DNA of 64,000 nt from CALDCK01 sp050618055 (GTDB taxonomy: Bacteria; Myxococcota_A; UBA9160; SMWR01), in assembly GCA_050618055.1 (NCBI GenBank), contig JBNLVK010000248.1:1-64000 (forward strand), in the 5' to 3' direction. Each line of letters begins with the position of its first letter. The first letter of the stretch is position 1. The notes under the pieces were generated by a model, which worked only from the letters and a program-made list of their open reading frames with translations, was not told the DNA's origin and made no database searches. Position numbers and translations under genes: made by a program. Shown one piece after another: positions 24,419-32,565 of this stretch.

Positions 24419-25806
24419 TCGGCGGGCTCGGCGGTGTAGCCCAGCGCCTCGAGCTGGCGGCGCTCCTGTTCGTCGACCGGGCGAAGGGGCGCCGCCGCCG
24501 CGGCCGTGCGCTCGTCGCGCAGCGCCCAGACCCGCTCGCGCAGCGCCGACGCCACGTGGGGGGCCGGCGCCGCCAGGTCGATCGACTCGTCGCCGCGACG
24601 GTGCAGGCGCGACGTCCAGACGCCGCTGCGAAGGGTGAGGATCAGCTTGTAGCCGTCGGCCACGATGCCGAGCCGCCGGTGGGGGTAGACGGCGAGGGTG
24701 GTGAGCAGCGGAACGCTCGCGCCCTGCGCCGCCTCCGGGGCGAGCAGGTCGCGGGTCGCGTCGGGCGAGGTCGGCGGCGCGTCGAGGAGCGCACCGAGCA
24801 GGGTGGGGTGCAGGTCCGCCAGGCGGGCGACGTCGCCGCGGCGCCCGGGCGCCAGGCCCGGCCAGCGCACGAAGAGCGGCACCCGCAGCAGCGGATCGGT
24901 CAGGTCGTTGCCGTGGGCGAACCAGTAGTCGTCTTCGCCCATCGACTCGCCGTGGTCGGCGGCGAACACCAGCCGCTCGCCCAGGCCCTTCTCGCGCAGC
25001 GCGTCGAGCAGGCGACCCAGCTCGCCGTCCAGGTAGGCGATCTCGCCGTCGTAGCCCGCCCGGTAGAAGGCGGCCTCGTCGTGCTCGTCGATCTGCTGGT
25101 AGCGCGGGATGCCGCCCTCGCCGTGGGAGCCGGCACCGGTGGGCAGGCGACGCGGGTCGCGGCTGCGCTCCGCCGCCAGGAAGCGCTCGCGCCAGCCCGG
25201 CGGCGGCGTGTACGGTCCGTGCGGATCCTGGTAGTGGACCCACAGGAAGAGCGGCGCGTCGGCGACCCGGGCGTCGCCCCGCCAGGTGTCGAGCAGGCGG
25301 ATCGCCGCGTCGGTGGTGTCGGCGGCGATGCGCTCGGGCCAGCGCCGGATCGCCTCCTCCTGGAGCATGGTGTCGTCGTAGATCTCGAAGCCCTGGGCCA
25401 CGTCTTCCCGGCCCCGTAGCACCGCGTTGCTCACCACCGCCGCCGTCTTCCAGCCGCGCTCGGCCAGCGCCTCGGCCAGCGTCAGCGCCTCGGGCGCCAC
25501 CTCCGAGCTGTTGATCTGGAGACCCAGCGACAGCGGGTGGAGACCCGTGTGCAGCGACACCAGCGACGGCACCGTGAAGGGCGTAGGGGCGTAGGCCGCG
25601 TCGAAGACCAGGCTCTCGGCGGCCAGCGCGTCCAGGTTCGGGGTGAGGCCGCGCTCGCTGCCGTAGGCGCCCAGGCGATCGGCGCGCAGCGTGTCGACCG
25701 TGATCAGCACCAGCGCCGTCGGCGACGGCTCGTCGGTCGACCCGGGAGCGGAGCAGGCGAGCAGGGCCAGCGCGGCGGCGACGCAGGCGAGCGGCGCAGT
25801 GCGCAT
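24415..25806 (-). CDS. Sulfatase-fold lipoprotein with Thr at the nucleophile position
   Basis: 463 residues of the alkaline-phosphatase/sulfatase superfamily with a lipoprotein signal (MRTAPLACVAAALALLAC, Cys 18). Metal-binding motifs are ITVDTLRADRLGAYG (Asp 38), ADHGESMGE and HGNDLTDPLLRVPLFVRWPG. Where true sulfatases have C/S-x-P-S-R for formylglycine, this one reads T-V-P-S-L (Thr 78). Without Cys or Ser there, formylglycine cannot form. A Thr nucleophile is used by phosphoglycerol and phosphoethanolamine transferases of the same fold, so phosphoryl transfer or hydrolysis is more likely than sulfate removal. It overlaps both neighbours by ATGA, which suggests coupled translation with YvcK and the TMTC-like protein. 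Confidence 0.85.
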   Translation of the reverse strand: MRTAPLACVAAALALLACSAPGSTDEPSPTALVLITVDTLRADRLGAYGSERGLTPNLDALAAESLVFDAAYAPTPFTVPSLVSLHTGLHPLSLGLQINSSEVAPEALTLAEALAERGWKTAAVVSNAVLRGREDVAQGFEIYDDTMLQEEAIRRWPERIAADTTDAAIRLLDTWRGDARVADAPLFLWVHYQDPHGPYTPPPGWRERFLAAERSRDPRRLPTGAGSHGEGGIPRYQQIDEHDEAAFYRAGYDGEIAYLDGELGRLLDALREKGLGERLVFAADHGESMGEDDYWFAHGNDLTDPLLRVPLFVRWPGLAPGRRGDVARLADLHPTLLGALLDAPPTSPDATRDLLAPEAAQGASVPLLTTLAVYPHRRLGIVADGYKLILTLRSGVWTSRLHRRGDESIDLAAPAPHVASALRERVWALRDERTAAAAAPLRPVDEQERRQLEALGYTAEPAE

Positions 25807-26777
25807 CAGGCGCCGTCCCCGGCGAGCCTCTCGAACAGCGCCTCCAGTGCCTCGGCCGTGCGCTCCGGATCGTGGCGCACCAGCGAGGTGCCCGACATGA
25901 CCGGAGCGCGCACCACGTGGCGCACCCCGAGCCGGGCGAGCTCGTCCTCGTCGAGCTCCACCGGGTGGGCGGCCTCGGCCTCGTAGCGTGCGGTCAGCGC
26001 CGCCGGGATCTCGCCGCGGTTGGCGAGCACCGCGTCCGGCACGCGACCCGCGTAGCGCGCCAGCTCGGACACGTGGCGCGACGCCGGGTAGCCGCTGGTC
26101 TCCCCGTAGCGGGTCATCAGGTTCAGGATGTAGACGAGCCGCGCCGGCGTGCGGCGCAGCGCGTCGCCGATGCCGTCCACCAGCAGGTTCGGGATCGACG
26201 ACGTGTAGAGGTCGCCCGGCGCCAGCACCACGAAGTCGCTGCTGGCGATGGCGTCGAGCGCGTCCGGGTTGGCGCGGGCCGGCGGCTCCAGGTAGACGCG
26301 CTCGATGGGCGCCGCGCTCGGCACGTCGGGCACGCCGATGTTCGCCTCGCCTTCCAGCAGCGTTCCGTCGGCCAGCTCGGCGTAGAGGTGGGGGTGGTCC
26401 CAGGTGACCGGCAGCACGCGCCCGCGCACGTCGAGCAGGCGCGAGAGGGCGTCGATGGCGGCCTTCTCCGAGCCCAGCGTGCGCGTGAGCGCCAGCACGA
26501 ACAGGTTGCCGAAGCTCCTTCCCTCGAGCGGCGCCTCCTCGAAGCGGAAGCCGAACAGGTCGCGCAGCAGATCCGATTCGCCGGACAGCGCGACCAGGCA
26601 GCGCCGCAGGTCGCCCGGCGGCAGCAGGCCGAACTCGTCGCGCAGCCGGCCCGAGTCGCCGCCCGAGTCCATCATGGTCACGACCGAGCGGATCTCGAGG
26701 TCGGGCCGACGCCGCAGGCCGGAGAGCACGTGGAAGGATCCGGTGCCCCCGCCGATCACCGTGACCGCGCGCTTCAC
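25806..26777 (-). CDS. yvcK: YvcK/CofD-like protein (gluconeogenesis factor family)
   Basis: 323 residues with the nucleotide-binding opening VTVIGGGTGSFHVLSGL, then TMMDSGGDSGRLRDE and LPPGDLRRCLVAL, the signature of YvcK. Family members bind UDP-GlcNAc and adjust the flow of carbon between central metabolism and cell-envelope precursors; they resemble the F420 enzyme CofD but are not known to make F420. The later motifs GPGDLYTS-like (LAPGDLYTSSIPNLLV) and NLMTRYGETSGY are also present. The position between the phosphohexomutase and the sulfatase-fold gene fits an envelope-sugar role. Confidence 0.88.
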   Translation of the reverse strand: MKRAVTVIGGGTGSFHVLSGLRRRPDLEIRSVVTMMDSGGDSGRLRDEFGLLPPGDLRRCLVALSGESDLLRDLFGFRFEEAPLEGRSFGNLFVLALTRTLGSEKAAIDALSRLLDVRGRVLPVTWDHPHLYAELADGTLLEGEANIGVPDVPSAAPIERVYLEPPARANPDALDAIASSDFVVLAPGDLYTSSIPNLLVDGIGDALRRTPARLVYILNLMTRYGETSGYPASRHVSELARYAGRVPDAVLANRGEIPAALTARYEAEAAHPVELDEDELARLGVRHVVRAPVMSGTSLVRHDPERTAEALEALFERLAGDGA

Positions 26778-26783
26778 GGACGT

Positions 26784-28967
26784 CTAGCCGGTGGCCCAGT
26801 CCGCCAGCTCGGGCAGCAGCCGGGCTTCGGGAAGCTCCGCGCGCCACTGCTCGCAGAGCCACGCGACCGAGGTCTTGATGGCGGGCAGGGCGTCGGTGCC
26901 GGGGGTCATGGCGCCCACCGCCTCGCCGAGCCAGGCGAGCAGGCCGTCGAGGTCGGCGTGGGTTCCGTCGGAAAGGGCCTGGCGCAGGGCGGGCACCGTC
27001 GCGCTCTCGAACTCGACCTTGCGGTCCAGGTCGACGATGTCGGGCAGCAGCAGCGCCGCGGTTCCCAGCGAGGCGTCGATGCGCCCCAGCAGGTCGGCAT
27101 AGATCTGCCGGGCGATCTCGTCGGCGCGCGCGCGGACGGCGCCCAGCAGGGCGGCCCCGCGCTCGGAGGGCGGCGCGTCGGCGGGCAGCAGCTGGCAGTA
27201 GAGCTTGAGCTTGGGCTCGGTGCCCGACGGCCGGATCGTCACCACGAATGCGTCGGTGGTGATCTGGATGACGTTGCGCGGCAGCCGGTCCGACGCGCTC
27301 ACGAACGGGCCGAACTCCTTCTCGTCCCAGAAGTCGAGGACCTGGCGCACCGGCTCGCCCGCGACCGTGGTGGGCGGGCTCTCGCGCAGCGACTCCATGA
27401 TCCGGTCCTTCTTCAGGATGCCCTCGGCGCCGAGCATGACGATGGAGCGGTTCACGTTGTCGTAGCTGCCCAGCCGCTCGAGGATGCCCACGTAGTAGTC
27501 GAGCAGCGTGCGGCCGCGTGCGCTCTCGCGCTGGTGCAGGGCCGCCAGGTACATGCAGGCCGGCGACGCATCCTTGTCGCGGATGCCCGGCAGCATGATC
27601 ACGCCGTGGCTCTCCTCGGCGGCCAGGACCAGGCGGTCGGTGGGGACGCGGACGCCGCGGTAGTCCTCGCCGCGGTCCAGGCGCTTCAGCACGTCGGCCA
27701 CGTACTTGAAGCCGACCAGCAGGTCGTCGATCACCACCGAGTCGCCGGCCTCCTCGACCACGCGGCCCAGCATCTTGGTGGTGACCAGCGTCTCGATCAC
27801 CAGTCCCTTCCGCTGCGGACCCTCCGGGTCGAGCATCAGGTAGTAGGCCAGGATCGCCGCGATCTGGTTGCCGTCGAAGTGGAACCAGCTGCCGTCGGCC
27901 AGCCGGATCTCCAGGCCCACCCGGTCGGCGTCCGGATCGCTCGACAGCACGATGGTGGAGTCCTGGGTCTCGGCGTAGGCGCGGGCCGGGGCGGTCGCCT
28001 GGGCCACCTCCGGGTTGGGCGCGCGGAAGGGGATGGCCGCGAAGCTGCCGTCGGGCCGCTCGTCGTCGGGCACGCGCAGCGGAAAGCCCAGCCGCTCGAG
28101 CACGGCGCCCGCCGTGTTGAGCCCCACGCCGCACAGCGGCGTGAAGGTGATGGGGTCGTCGGTGGGCGTGTGGATGCCGCCGTAGAGCTTCTCGTAGAGG
28201 TCGACGTAGGTCTTGTGGCAGTGCTCCGGCACCGCCTTGACCAGCCCCTTCGACAGGGCGTCGGCGAAGGGCAAGGAGCTCACCTCGGTGGCGTTCTCCA
28301 TCACGTCGATCAGCGCCTGGTCGTCCGGTGCGATGGGCTGGCTGCCGAAGCCGTCGTAGGTCTTCACGCCGTTGTCGTCCGGCGGGTTGTGGGAGGCGGA
28401 GAGGTTGATGCCGCCCAGCGCCTCGAGCTCGGCGATCAGGAAGGAGAGCTCCGGCGTGGCGAGCACCGAGGCGTCGTCCTCGGGGCTCGAGGTCCAGGCG
28501 GTGATGCCGTTGCCCGCGTAGATCTCGCAGGCCAGCCGCGCCAGCGACCGGGACGACACGCCCAGCAGCGGGTGGTCCCCGCCCAGGAAGCCGTAGGTGC
28601 CGGCCATGTCGCGGAACACACGCACGTCGTTGGCCACCACCACCTGCAGGTCGTCGCGGTCCGGATGGGCGGTCTTCAGGTAGTTGCAGTGGCCCTGGAC
28701 CGTCATGGCGACGGTCGTCTCGTTCATGCGGTTGCTGCCGTAGCCCACGCGGCCGCGCCGCCCACCGGTGCCGAAGGGCAGCACCTGCCAGAAGGCGTCG
28801 AACAAGAGGTCCAGGTGGTCCGTGCCCAGGTGGCGTTCCAGGGTCTCCGGGTGGGCGTAGGGCAGGTCGCCCGAAATCCACTGGCGCAGGCGGCGGGCGG
28901 CGTCGTCGCCGCCGTCGCCGTAGCGCTCGCGCAGCGCGTCGCAGGTCCTGTCGAGTGCTTGGCTCAT
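26784..28967 (-). CDS. Phosphohexomutase (phosphoglucomutase/phosphomannomutase), long form
   Basis: 727 residues of the alpha-D-phosphohexomutase superfamily, interconverting hexose 1- and 6-phosphates. The phosphoserine loop SASHNPPDDNG is near residue 182, the metal loop DPDADRVG near 345, the sugar-binding EESHGVIMLPG near 455 and the phosphate-binding RPSGTEPKLKLY near 578. An insert-rich N-terminus (about 70 residues before VLPFGTGGRRGRVG) and about 140 extra C-terminal residues make it longer than ordinary members (450-580). The C-terminal extension is helical by eye and of unknown role. Context with RfbB and YvcK suggests it supplies glucose-1-phosphate for nucleotide sugars. Confidence 0.9.
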   Translation of the reverse strand: MSQALDRTCDALRERYGDGGDDAARRLRQWISGDLPYAHPETLERHLGTDHLDLLFDAFWQVLPFGTGGRRGRVGYGSNRMNETTVAMTVQGHCNYLKTAHPDRDDLQVVVANDVRVFRDMAGTYGFLGGDHPLLGVSSRSLARLACEIYAGNGITAWTSSPEDDASVLATPELSFLIAELEALGGINLSASHNPPDDNGVKTYDGFGSQPIAPDDQALIDVMENATEVSSLPFADALSKGLVKAVPEHCHKTYVDLYEKLYGGIHTPTDDPITFTPLCGVGLNTAGAVLERLGFPLRVPDDERPDGSFAAIPFRAPNPEVAQATAPARAYAETQDSTIVLSSDPDADRVGLEIRLADGSWFHFDGNQIAAILAYYLMLDPEGPQRKGLVIETLVTTKMLGRVVEEAGDSVVIDDLLVGFKYVADVLKRLDRGEDYRGVRVPTDRLVLAAEESHGVIMLPGIRDKDASPACMYLAALHQRESARGRTLLDYYVGILERLGSYDNVNRSIVMLGAEGILKKDRIMESLRESPPTTVAGEPVRQVLDFWDEKEFGPFVSASDRLPRNVIQITTDAFVVTIRPSGTEPKLKLYCQLLPADAPPSERGAALLGAVRARADEIARQIYADLLGRIDASLGTAALLLPDIVDLDRKVEFESATVPALRQALSDGTHADLDGLLAWLGEAVGAMTPGTDALPAIKTSVAWLCEQWRAELPEARLLPELADWATG

Positions 28968-28994
28968 TCGCTTCCGATGGCTTGGGGTGGTCGT

Positions 28995-30071
28995 CTAGCG
29001 CAGGCCGAGGCGCTCGCGCTGGTAGGAGCCGCTCTGGACCGCCTCGCACCAGGCGCGGTGGGCCAGGTACCAGGCGACCGTCTCGGCGAGACCGGTCTCC
29101 AGGTCGTGGGCGGGCTCCCAGCCGAGGTCGCGCCGGGCGCGGCTGGCGTCGATGGCGTAGCGCCGGTCGTGGCCGGGACGGTCGTCGACGAAGGTCTTGA
29201 GCTCGGCGTAGCCGTCGACGCCCGCGCGCTGGAGCGCCTCGTTCTCGCGGGCCGGAAGCCGGCGCTCGAGCTCGGCGCACAGCGCGTCCACGATCTCCAG
29301 GTTGGTGCGCTCGGCGTTGCCGCCCAGGTTGTACTTCTCGCCGGGGGCGCCCTCGCGCAGCGCGCGCATCACGCCGGCGCAGTGGTCCTCGACGTAGATC
29401 CAGTCGCGCACGTTGCCGCCGTCGCCGTAGATCGGCAGCGGCTTGCCCTCCACCGCGTTCAGGATCATCAGCGGGATCAGCTTCTCCGGGAACTGGTAGG
29501 GCCCGTAGTTGTTGGAGCAGTTGGTGATGAGCGTCGGCAGGCCGTAGGTCTCGTGGTAGGCGCGGACCAGGTGGTCGGCGCCAGCCTTCGAGGCGGAGTA
29601 GGGCGAGTTGGGCTCGTAGGGGGTGGTCTCGGAGAAGGCGCCGGTCTCGCCCAGGCTGCCGTAGACCTCGTCGGTCGAGACGTGCAGCAGGCGGAAACGC
29701 TGCTTCTGGGCGTCGGAGAGCGAGGCCAGGTGGCGGCGGCACGCCTCCAGCACCTCGAAGGTGCCGGTCACGTTGGTGTGGATGAAGGCGGCCGGCCCGT
29801 CGATCGAGCGGTCGACGTGGGTCTCGGCGGCGAAGTTCAGCAGGGCCTGGGGCCGGTGGGCCGCCAGCGTCGCGTCGAGCCGGGTCGGATCGGCGATGTC
29901 GCCCTCGACGAACACGAAGTTCGCGTCGTCCGCCACGTCTTCCAGGCTCTTCAGGTTGCCGGCGTAGGTGAGCTTGTCGTAGACGACGACGCGCACGCCG
30001 TCGGCCAGGGCCATGCGGACGAAGTTGCTGCCGATGAAGCCGGCGCCGCCGGTGACGATCCAGGTGTCCAT
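28995..30071 (-). CDS. rfbB: dTDP-glucose 4,6-dehydratase
   Basis: 358 residues, an extended short-chain dehydrogenase. It converts dTDP-glucose to dTDP-4-keto-6-deoxyglucose, the branch point to rhamnose and other deoxysugars. The NAD-binding TGGAGFIGSNF is at residues 7-17, the FAAETHVDRS motif near 79, the catalytic STDEVYG (Thr, Asp, Glu) near 130 and YSASK near 157. TNCSNNYGPYQFPEKLIP and the GGNVRDWIYVEDH motif are diagnostic for RfbB/RmlB. The rest of the rhamnose set (rmlA, rmlC, rmlD) is not in the window. Confidence 0.95.
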   Translation of the reverse strand: MDTWIVTGGAGFIGSNFVRMALADGVRVVVYDKLTYAGNLKSLEDVADDANFVFVEGDIADPTRLDATLAAHRPQALLNFAAETHVDRSIDGPAAFIHTNVTGTFEVLEACRRHLASLSDAQKQRFRLLHVSTDEVYGSLGETGAFSETTPYEPNSPYSASKAGADHLVRAYHETYGLPTLITNCSNNYGPYQFPEKLIPLMILNAVEGKPLPIYGDGGNVRDWIYVEDHCAGVMRALREGAPGEKYNLGGNAERTNLEIVDALCAELERRLPARENEALQRAGVDGYAELKTFVDDRPGHDRRYAIDASRARRDLGWEPAHDLETGLAETVAWYLAHRAWCEAVQSGSYQRERLGLR

Positions 30072-30074
30072 CTT

Positions 30075-31004
30075 CTAGACGTAGTTGCCGGCCTTGGGCA
30101 TGGAGAGGCGGCTGTTGGCCTGCTTGTAGCGGGCGACTTCGTCGCGCAGGTCGCGGGTGGAGACCGGCGTCGACGTCTCGCCGGCCGCCTCGCAGCGGGC
30201 TTTGCGGCGGAGGGTCGCGTGCAGGATGTGCACCCAGTCGCCGGGCGCCGGGTGGTGGAAGTCGTGGGTGGCGGCGCGCCAGTCGATCTCCTCGAACAGC
30301 GGACGACCCGCCCGCTTCTCGGCCGCGGCTGCGTGGATGCGCAGCGCCTCGATGATGTCGTCCGGGAAGATGGGCGTCACCTCGACCACCCGCTCCAGGC
30401 GGCCCGGCTGGGCGAAGGCCTGGCGCAGCGTGTCCGGGTGCGCCGTCGACCCGACCACCAGCACGTTGTCGAGCGCGATGGTGCGGTCGAGCAGGTCGAG
30501 CAGGAAGTCCATCACCGGACCGACCGGCTGGTCGGGCCGCCGCGCGCCGATCTCCTCGGCCTGCGAGAACTCGAGCTCGTTGAAGAAGACGGTGACCGGC
30601 GGCATCTCGGAGAGCGTGTCGGACCAGGCGGTCACCAGGTCGCCCACCTTGCCGCCGCGGTGGATGACCTCGAGCACCAGGCGCGGGACGGTCACGCCCA
30701 GGAAGCCGGTCTCGGTGCGCGCGGCCAGCGAGCGGGCCAGCAGCCGCTTGCCCACGCTGCGCCCGCCGATCAGCAGCAGTCCCGAGGGCGGATGGGTTCC
30801 CCAGCGCGCGTACACGTCCGGATCGGTGGCCGCGCAGGCGTAGGTCTGGATCTCGTCCTTGGCCGAGGTGAGCCCGCCGATCTCCGACAGGTCCATGTCC
30901 GGCATCGGCTCGAGCGCGGTGGCCTGCTCGATCGGCGCGAACTTGCGCGCGAAGCTGGTCCAGAGGTTCTGGGCCCGTTCGCGGCGGACGTGGCGGTCTT
31001 CCAT
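30075..31004 (-). CDS. Degenerate AAA-fold protein
   Basis: 309 residues with the fold of an AAA ATPase but altered catalytic motifs. The Walker A position reads GGRSVGKR (Arg instead of Ser/Thr after Lys, near residue 77). The Walker B position reads VTVFFNELE (near 142), with Asn where the Mg-binding Asp is expected. A sensor-1-like VLVVGSTAHPDTL and an arginine-finger-like QPGRLERVVEV segment remain. The N-terminus has a conserved-looking IGGLTSAKDEIQ entry typical of AAA modules. It lies directly after a complete Ycf46-like AAA gene, so it may be an inactive regulatory partner. It could still bind nucleotide. The start ATG 31004 is followed 3 bases after its stop by rfbB. Confidence 0.7.
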   Translation of the reverse strand: MEDRHVRRERAQNLWTSFARKFAPIEQATALEPMPDMDLSEIGGLTSAKDEIQTYACAATDPDVYARWGTHPPSGLLLIGGRSVGKRLLARSLAARTETGFLGVTVPRLVLEVIHRGGKVGDLVTAWSDTLSEMPPVTVFFNELEFSQAEEIGARRPDQPVGPVMDFLLDLLDRTIALDNVLVVGSTAHPDTLRQAFAQPGRLERVVEVTPIFPDDIIEALRIHAAAAEKRAGRPLFEEIDWRAATHDFHHPAPGDWVHILHATLRRKARCEAAGETSTPVSTRDLRDEVARYKQANSRLSMPKAGNYV

Positions 31005-31077
31005 GGTGAGGCATTCTAGCCCGATGGGGTGGGCTCGGCCCCGCCGATCGGGTCGCCGAGCCGACAGCCGCGCCGTG

Positions 31078-32565
31078 CTAGCTCGTGGCGGCCCCGGAGG
31101 AGAAGAGATCGGCGATCTTGCCGTCCACCGAGGCGGGGCGCGCGCGGCCGCGGGACCAGTCCCGCAGCTCCTTGATGCGCTCCTCGTAGGTCTCGTAGAT
31201 CGGGACCGTCTCCTCGATGGCGCGGATCAGGTCGGCGTCGGTGACCTCGCGACCGGCCGAGAAGGCGCCGTAGAGCGCGGCGGTCACCACCTGCTCGAGC
31301 TCGGCGCCGGTGAGCCGCTCGGACGCCAGCGACAGCTGCTCCAGGTCGAACTGGAGCGGATCGCGGCCGTGGCGGGCCAGGTGGATCGACAGCACCTCGG
31401 CGCGCTCGGCCTGGGTGGGCAGGTCGACGAAGAACAGGTCGTCGAAGCGGCCGCGGCGCAGCAGCTCCGGCGGGAGCCCGGCCACGTCGTTGGCCGTCGC
31501 CACCACGAACACCGGCGCCTGCTTCTCGGCCAGCCAGGTGAGGAAGGATCCCAGCACACGGGTGGCGGTGGTGTCCTCGGAGCTGGCGGCGAAGCCCTTC
31601 TCGATCTCGTCGATCCACAGCACGGCCGGCGCCACCGACTCGGCCACCTGCATCGCCTCGCGCAGCAGCGCCTCGGGGCGGGCGCCGCTGCCGCCGAAGG
31701 CGGAGGCCAGGTCGAGGCGCAGCAGCGGGAAGTGCCACTCTCGCGCCACCGCCTTGGCGGAGAGCGACTTTCCGCAGCCCTGCACGCCCAGTAGCAGCAG
31801 GCCGCGGGGCAGCGGCACGCCGAAGCGGCGTGCGTCGTCGGAGAAGGCGCGGCGGCGTTCTGCCAGCCAGCGCTTCAGCTCGCCCAGGCCGCCCACGTCC
31901 TGGAGCTCGGTGTCGTCGTCGTGGAAGGTGAGGGCGGGGGTGCGGCGCAGGGCGTGGCGCTTGTCGCGCACGATCTGCTGCACCGCCTCCTTGTCGAGGG
32001 CGCCCGACTGGCGCAGCGCCCGCCGCAGCATGCGCGTGGCCTCGGATCCGGTGAGCCCCAGCGCGCCGCGCACCGCCAGCGACAGCACCTCCTCGTCGAC
32101 CGGCAGCTTCATCTGCTCGGTGACCCGGCGGAACAGGCGGTCCATCTCCGGCGCGTTGGGCAGCGGCAGGCTCACGCGCCCGACCTCGCGCACCAGCTCC
32201 ATGGGCAGGTCGAAGGCCGGACCCACCAGCACGATGCACTGGCGCCGCGACGCCAGCGTCGGCAGCAGGTCGCGCAGGCGGCGCACCGCGATCGGATCCT
32301 CCAGCACCCGGTGGGCGTCGAGCATCACGAACACGGCGGGATCGTCCCGCTCCTCGATGGCCTGGAGGCCGGCGTCGAGGGATCCGTGGCCCTCGCCGCT
32401 GCTGCCCAGGCCGAGCGCCACCGACCAGGTCGTGCACGGGCGCTCCAGCGCCTCGGCCACCCGCTCGAGCAGCGACACGGCGCGCTCCTCCTCGAAGGTC
32501 TCCAGGGCCAGCAGGCGCCAGCCGGCGCGGATCAGCGCGCGAAGCTCTTCGGCGGGGGGCGTCAT
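31078..32565 (-). CDS. Ycf46-like AAA ATPase
   Basis: 495 residues. The N-terminal third matches the Ycf46 pattern: AVFVMLDAHRVLEDP, RRLRDLLPTLASRRQCIVLVGP and LPMELVREVGRVSLPLP. The C-terminal AAA module starts with DVGGLGELKRWLAERR and has Walker A GVQGCGKS near 257, Walker B VLWIDEIEKGF near 313, sensor 1 VVATANDV and the arginine finger RRGRFDD. All catalytic residues appear intact. The role of Ycf46 proteins is not well defined; it is implicated in photosynthesis and carbon handling in cyanobacteria, but the family is wide. ATG 32565 overlaps the stop of the GspE-like gene. Confidence 0.85.
   Translation of the reverse strand: MTPPAEELRALIRAGWRLLALETFEEERAVSLLERVAEALERPCTTWSVALGLGSSGEGHGSLDAGLQAIEERDDPAVFVMLDAHRVLEDPIAVRRLRDLLPTLASRRQCIVLVGPAFDLPMELVREVGRVSLPLPNAPEMDRLFRRVTEQMKLPVDEEVLSLAVRGALGLTGSEATRMLRRALRQSGALDKEAVQQIVRDKRHALRRTPALTFHDDDTELQDVGGLGELKRWLAERRRAFSDDARRFGVPLPRGLLLLGVQGCGKSLSAKAVAREWHFPLLRLDLASAFGGSGARPEALLREAMQVAESVAPAVLWIDEIEKGFAASSEDTTATRVLGSFLTWLAEKQAPVFVVATANDVAGLPPELLRRGRFDDLFFVDLPTQAERAEVLSIHLARHGRDPLQFDLEQLSLASERLTGAELEQVVTAALYGAFSAGREVTDADLIRAIEETVPIYETYEERIKELRDWSRGRARPASVDGKIADLFSSGAATS

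Noticed and set aside
24415..31019. Very long open frames (2199 aa minus, 1715 aa plus) across the YvcK-RfbB region
   Set aside because: They are GC-driven shadows; only the sulfatase-fold part of the minus frame is real, and known families in other frames account for the rest.
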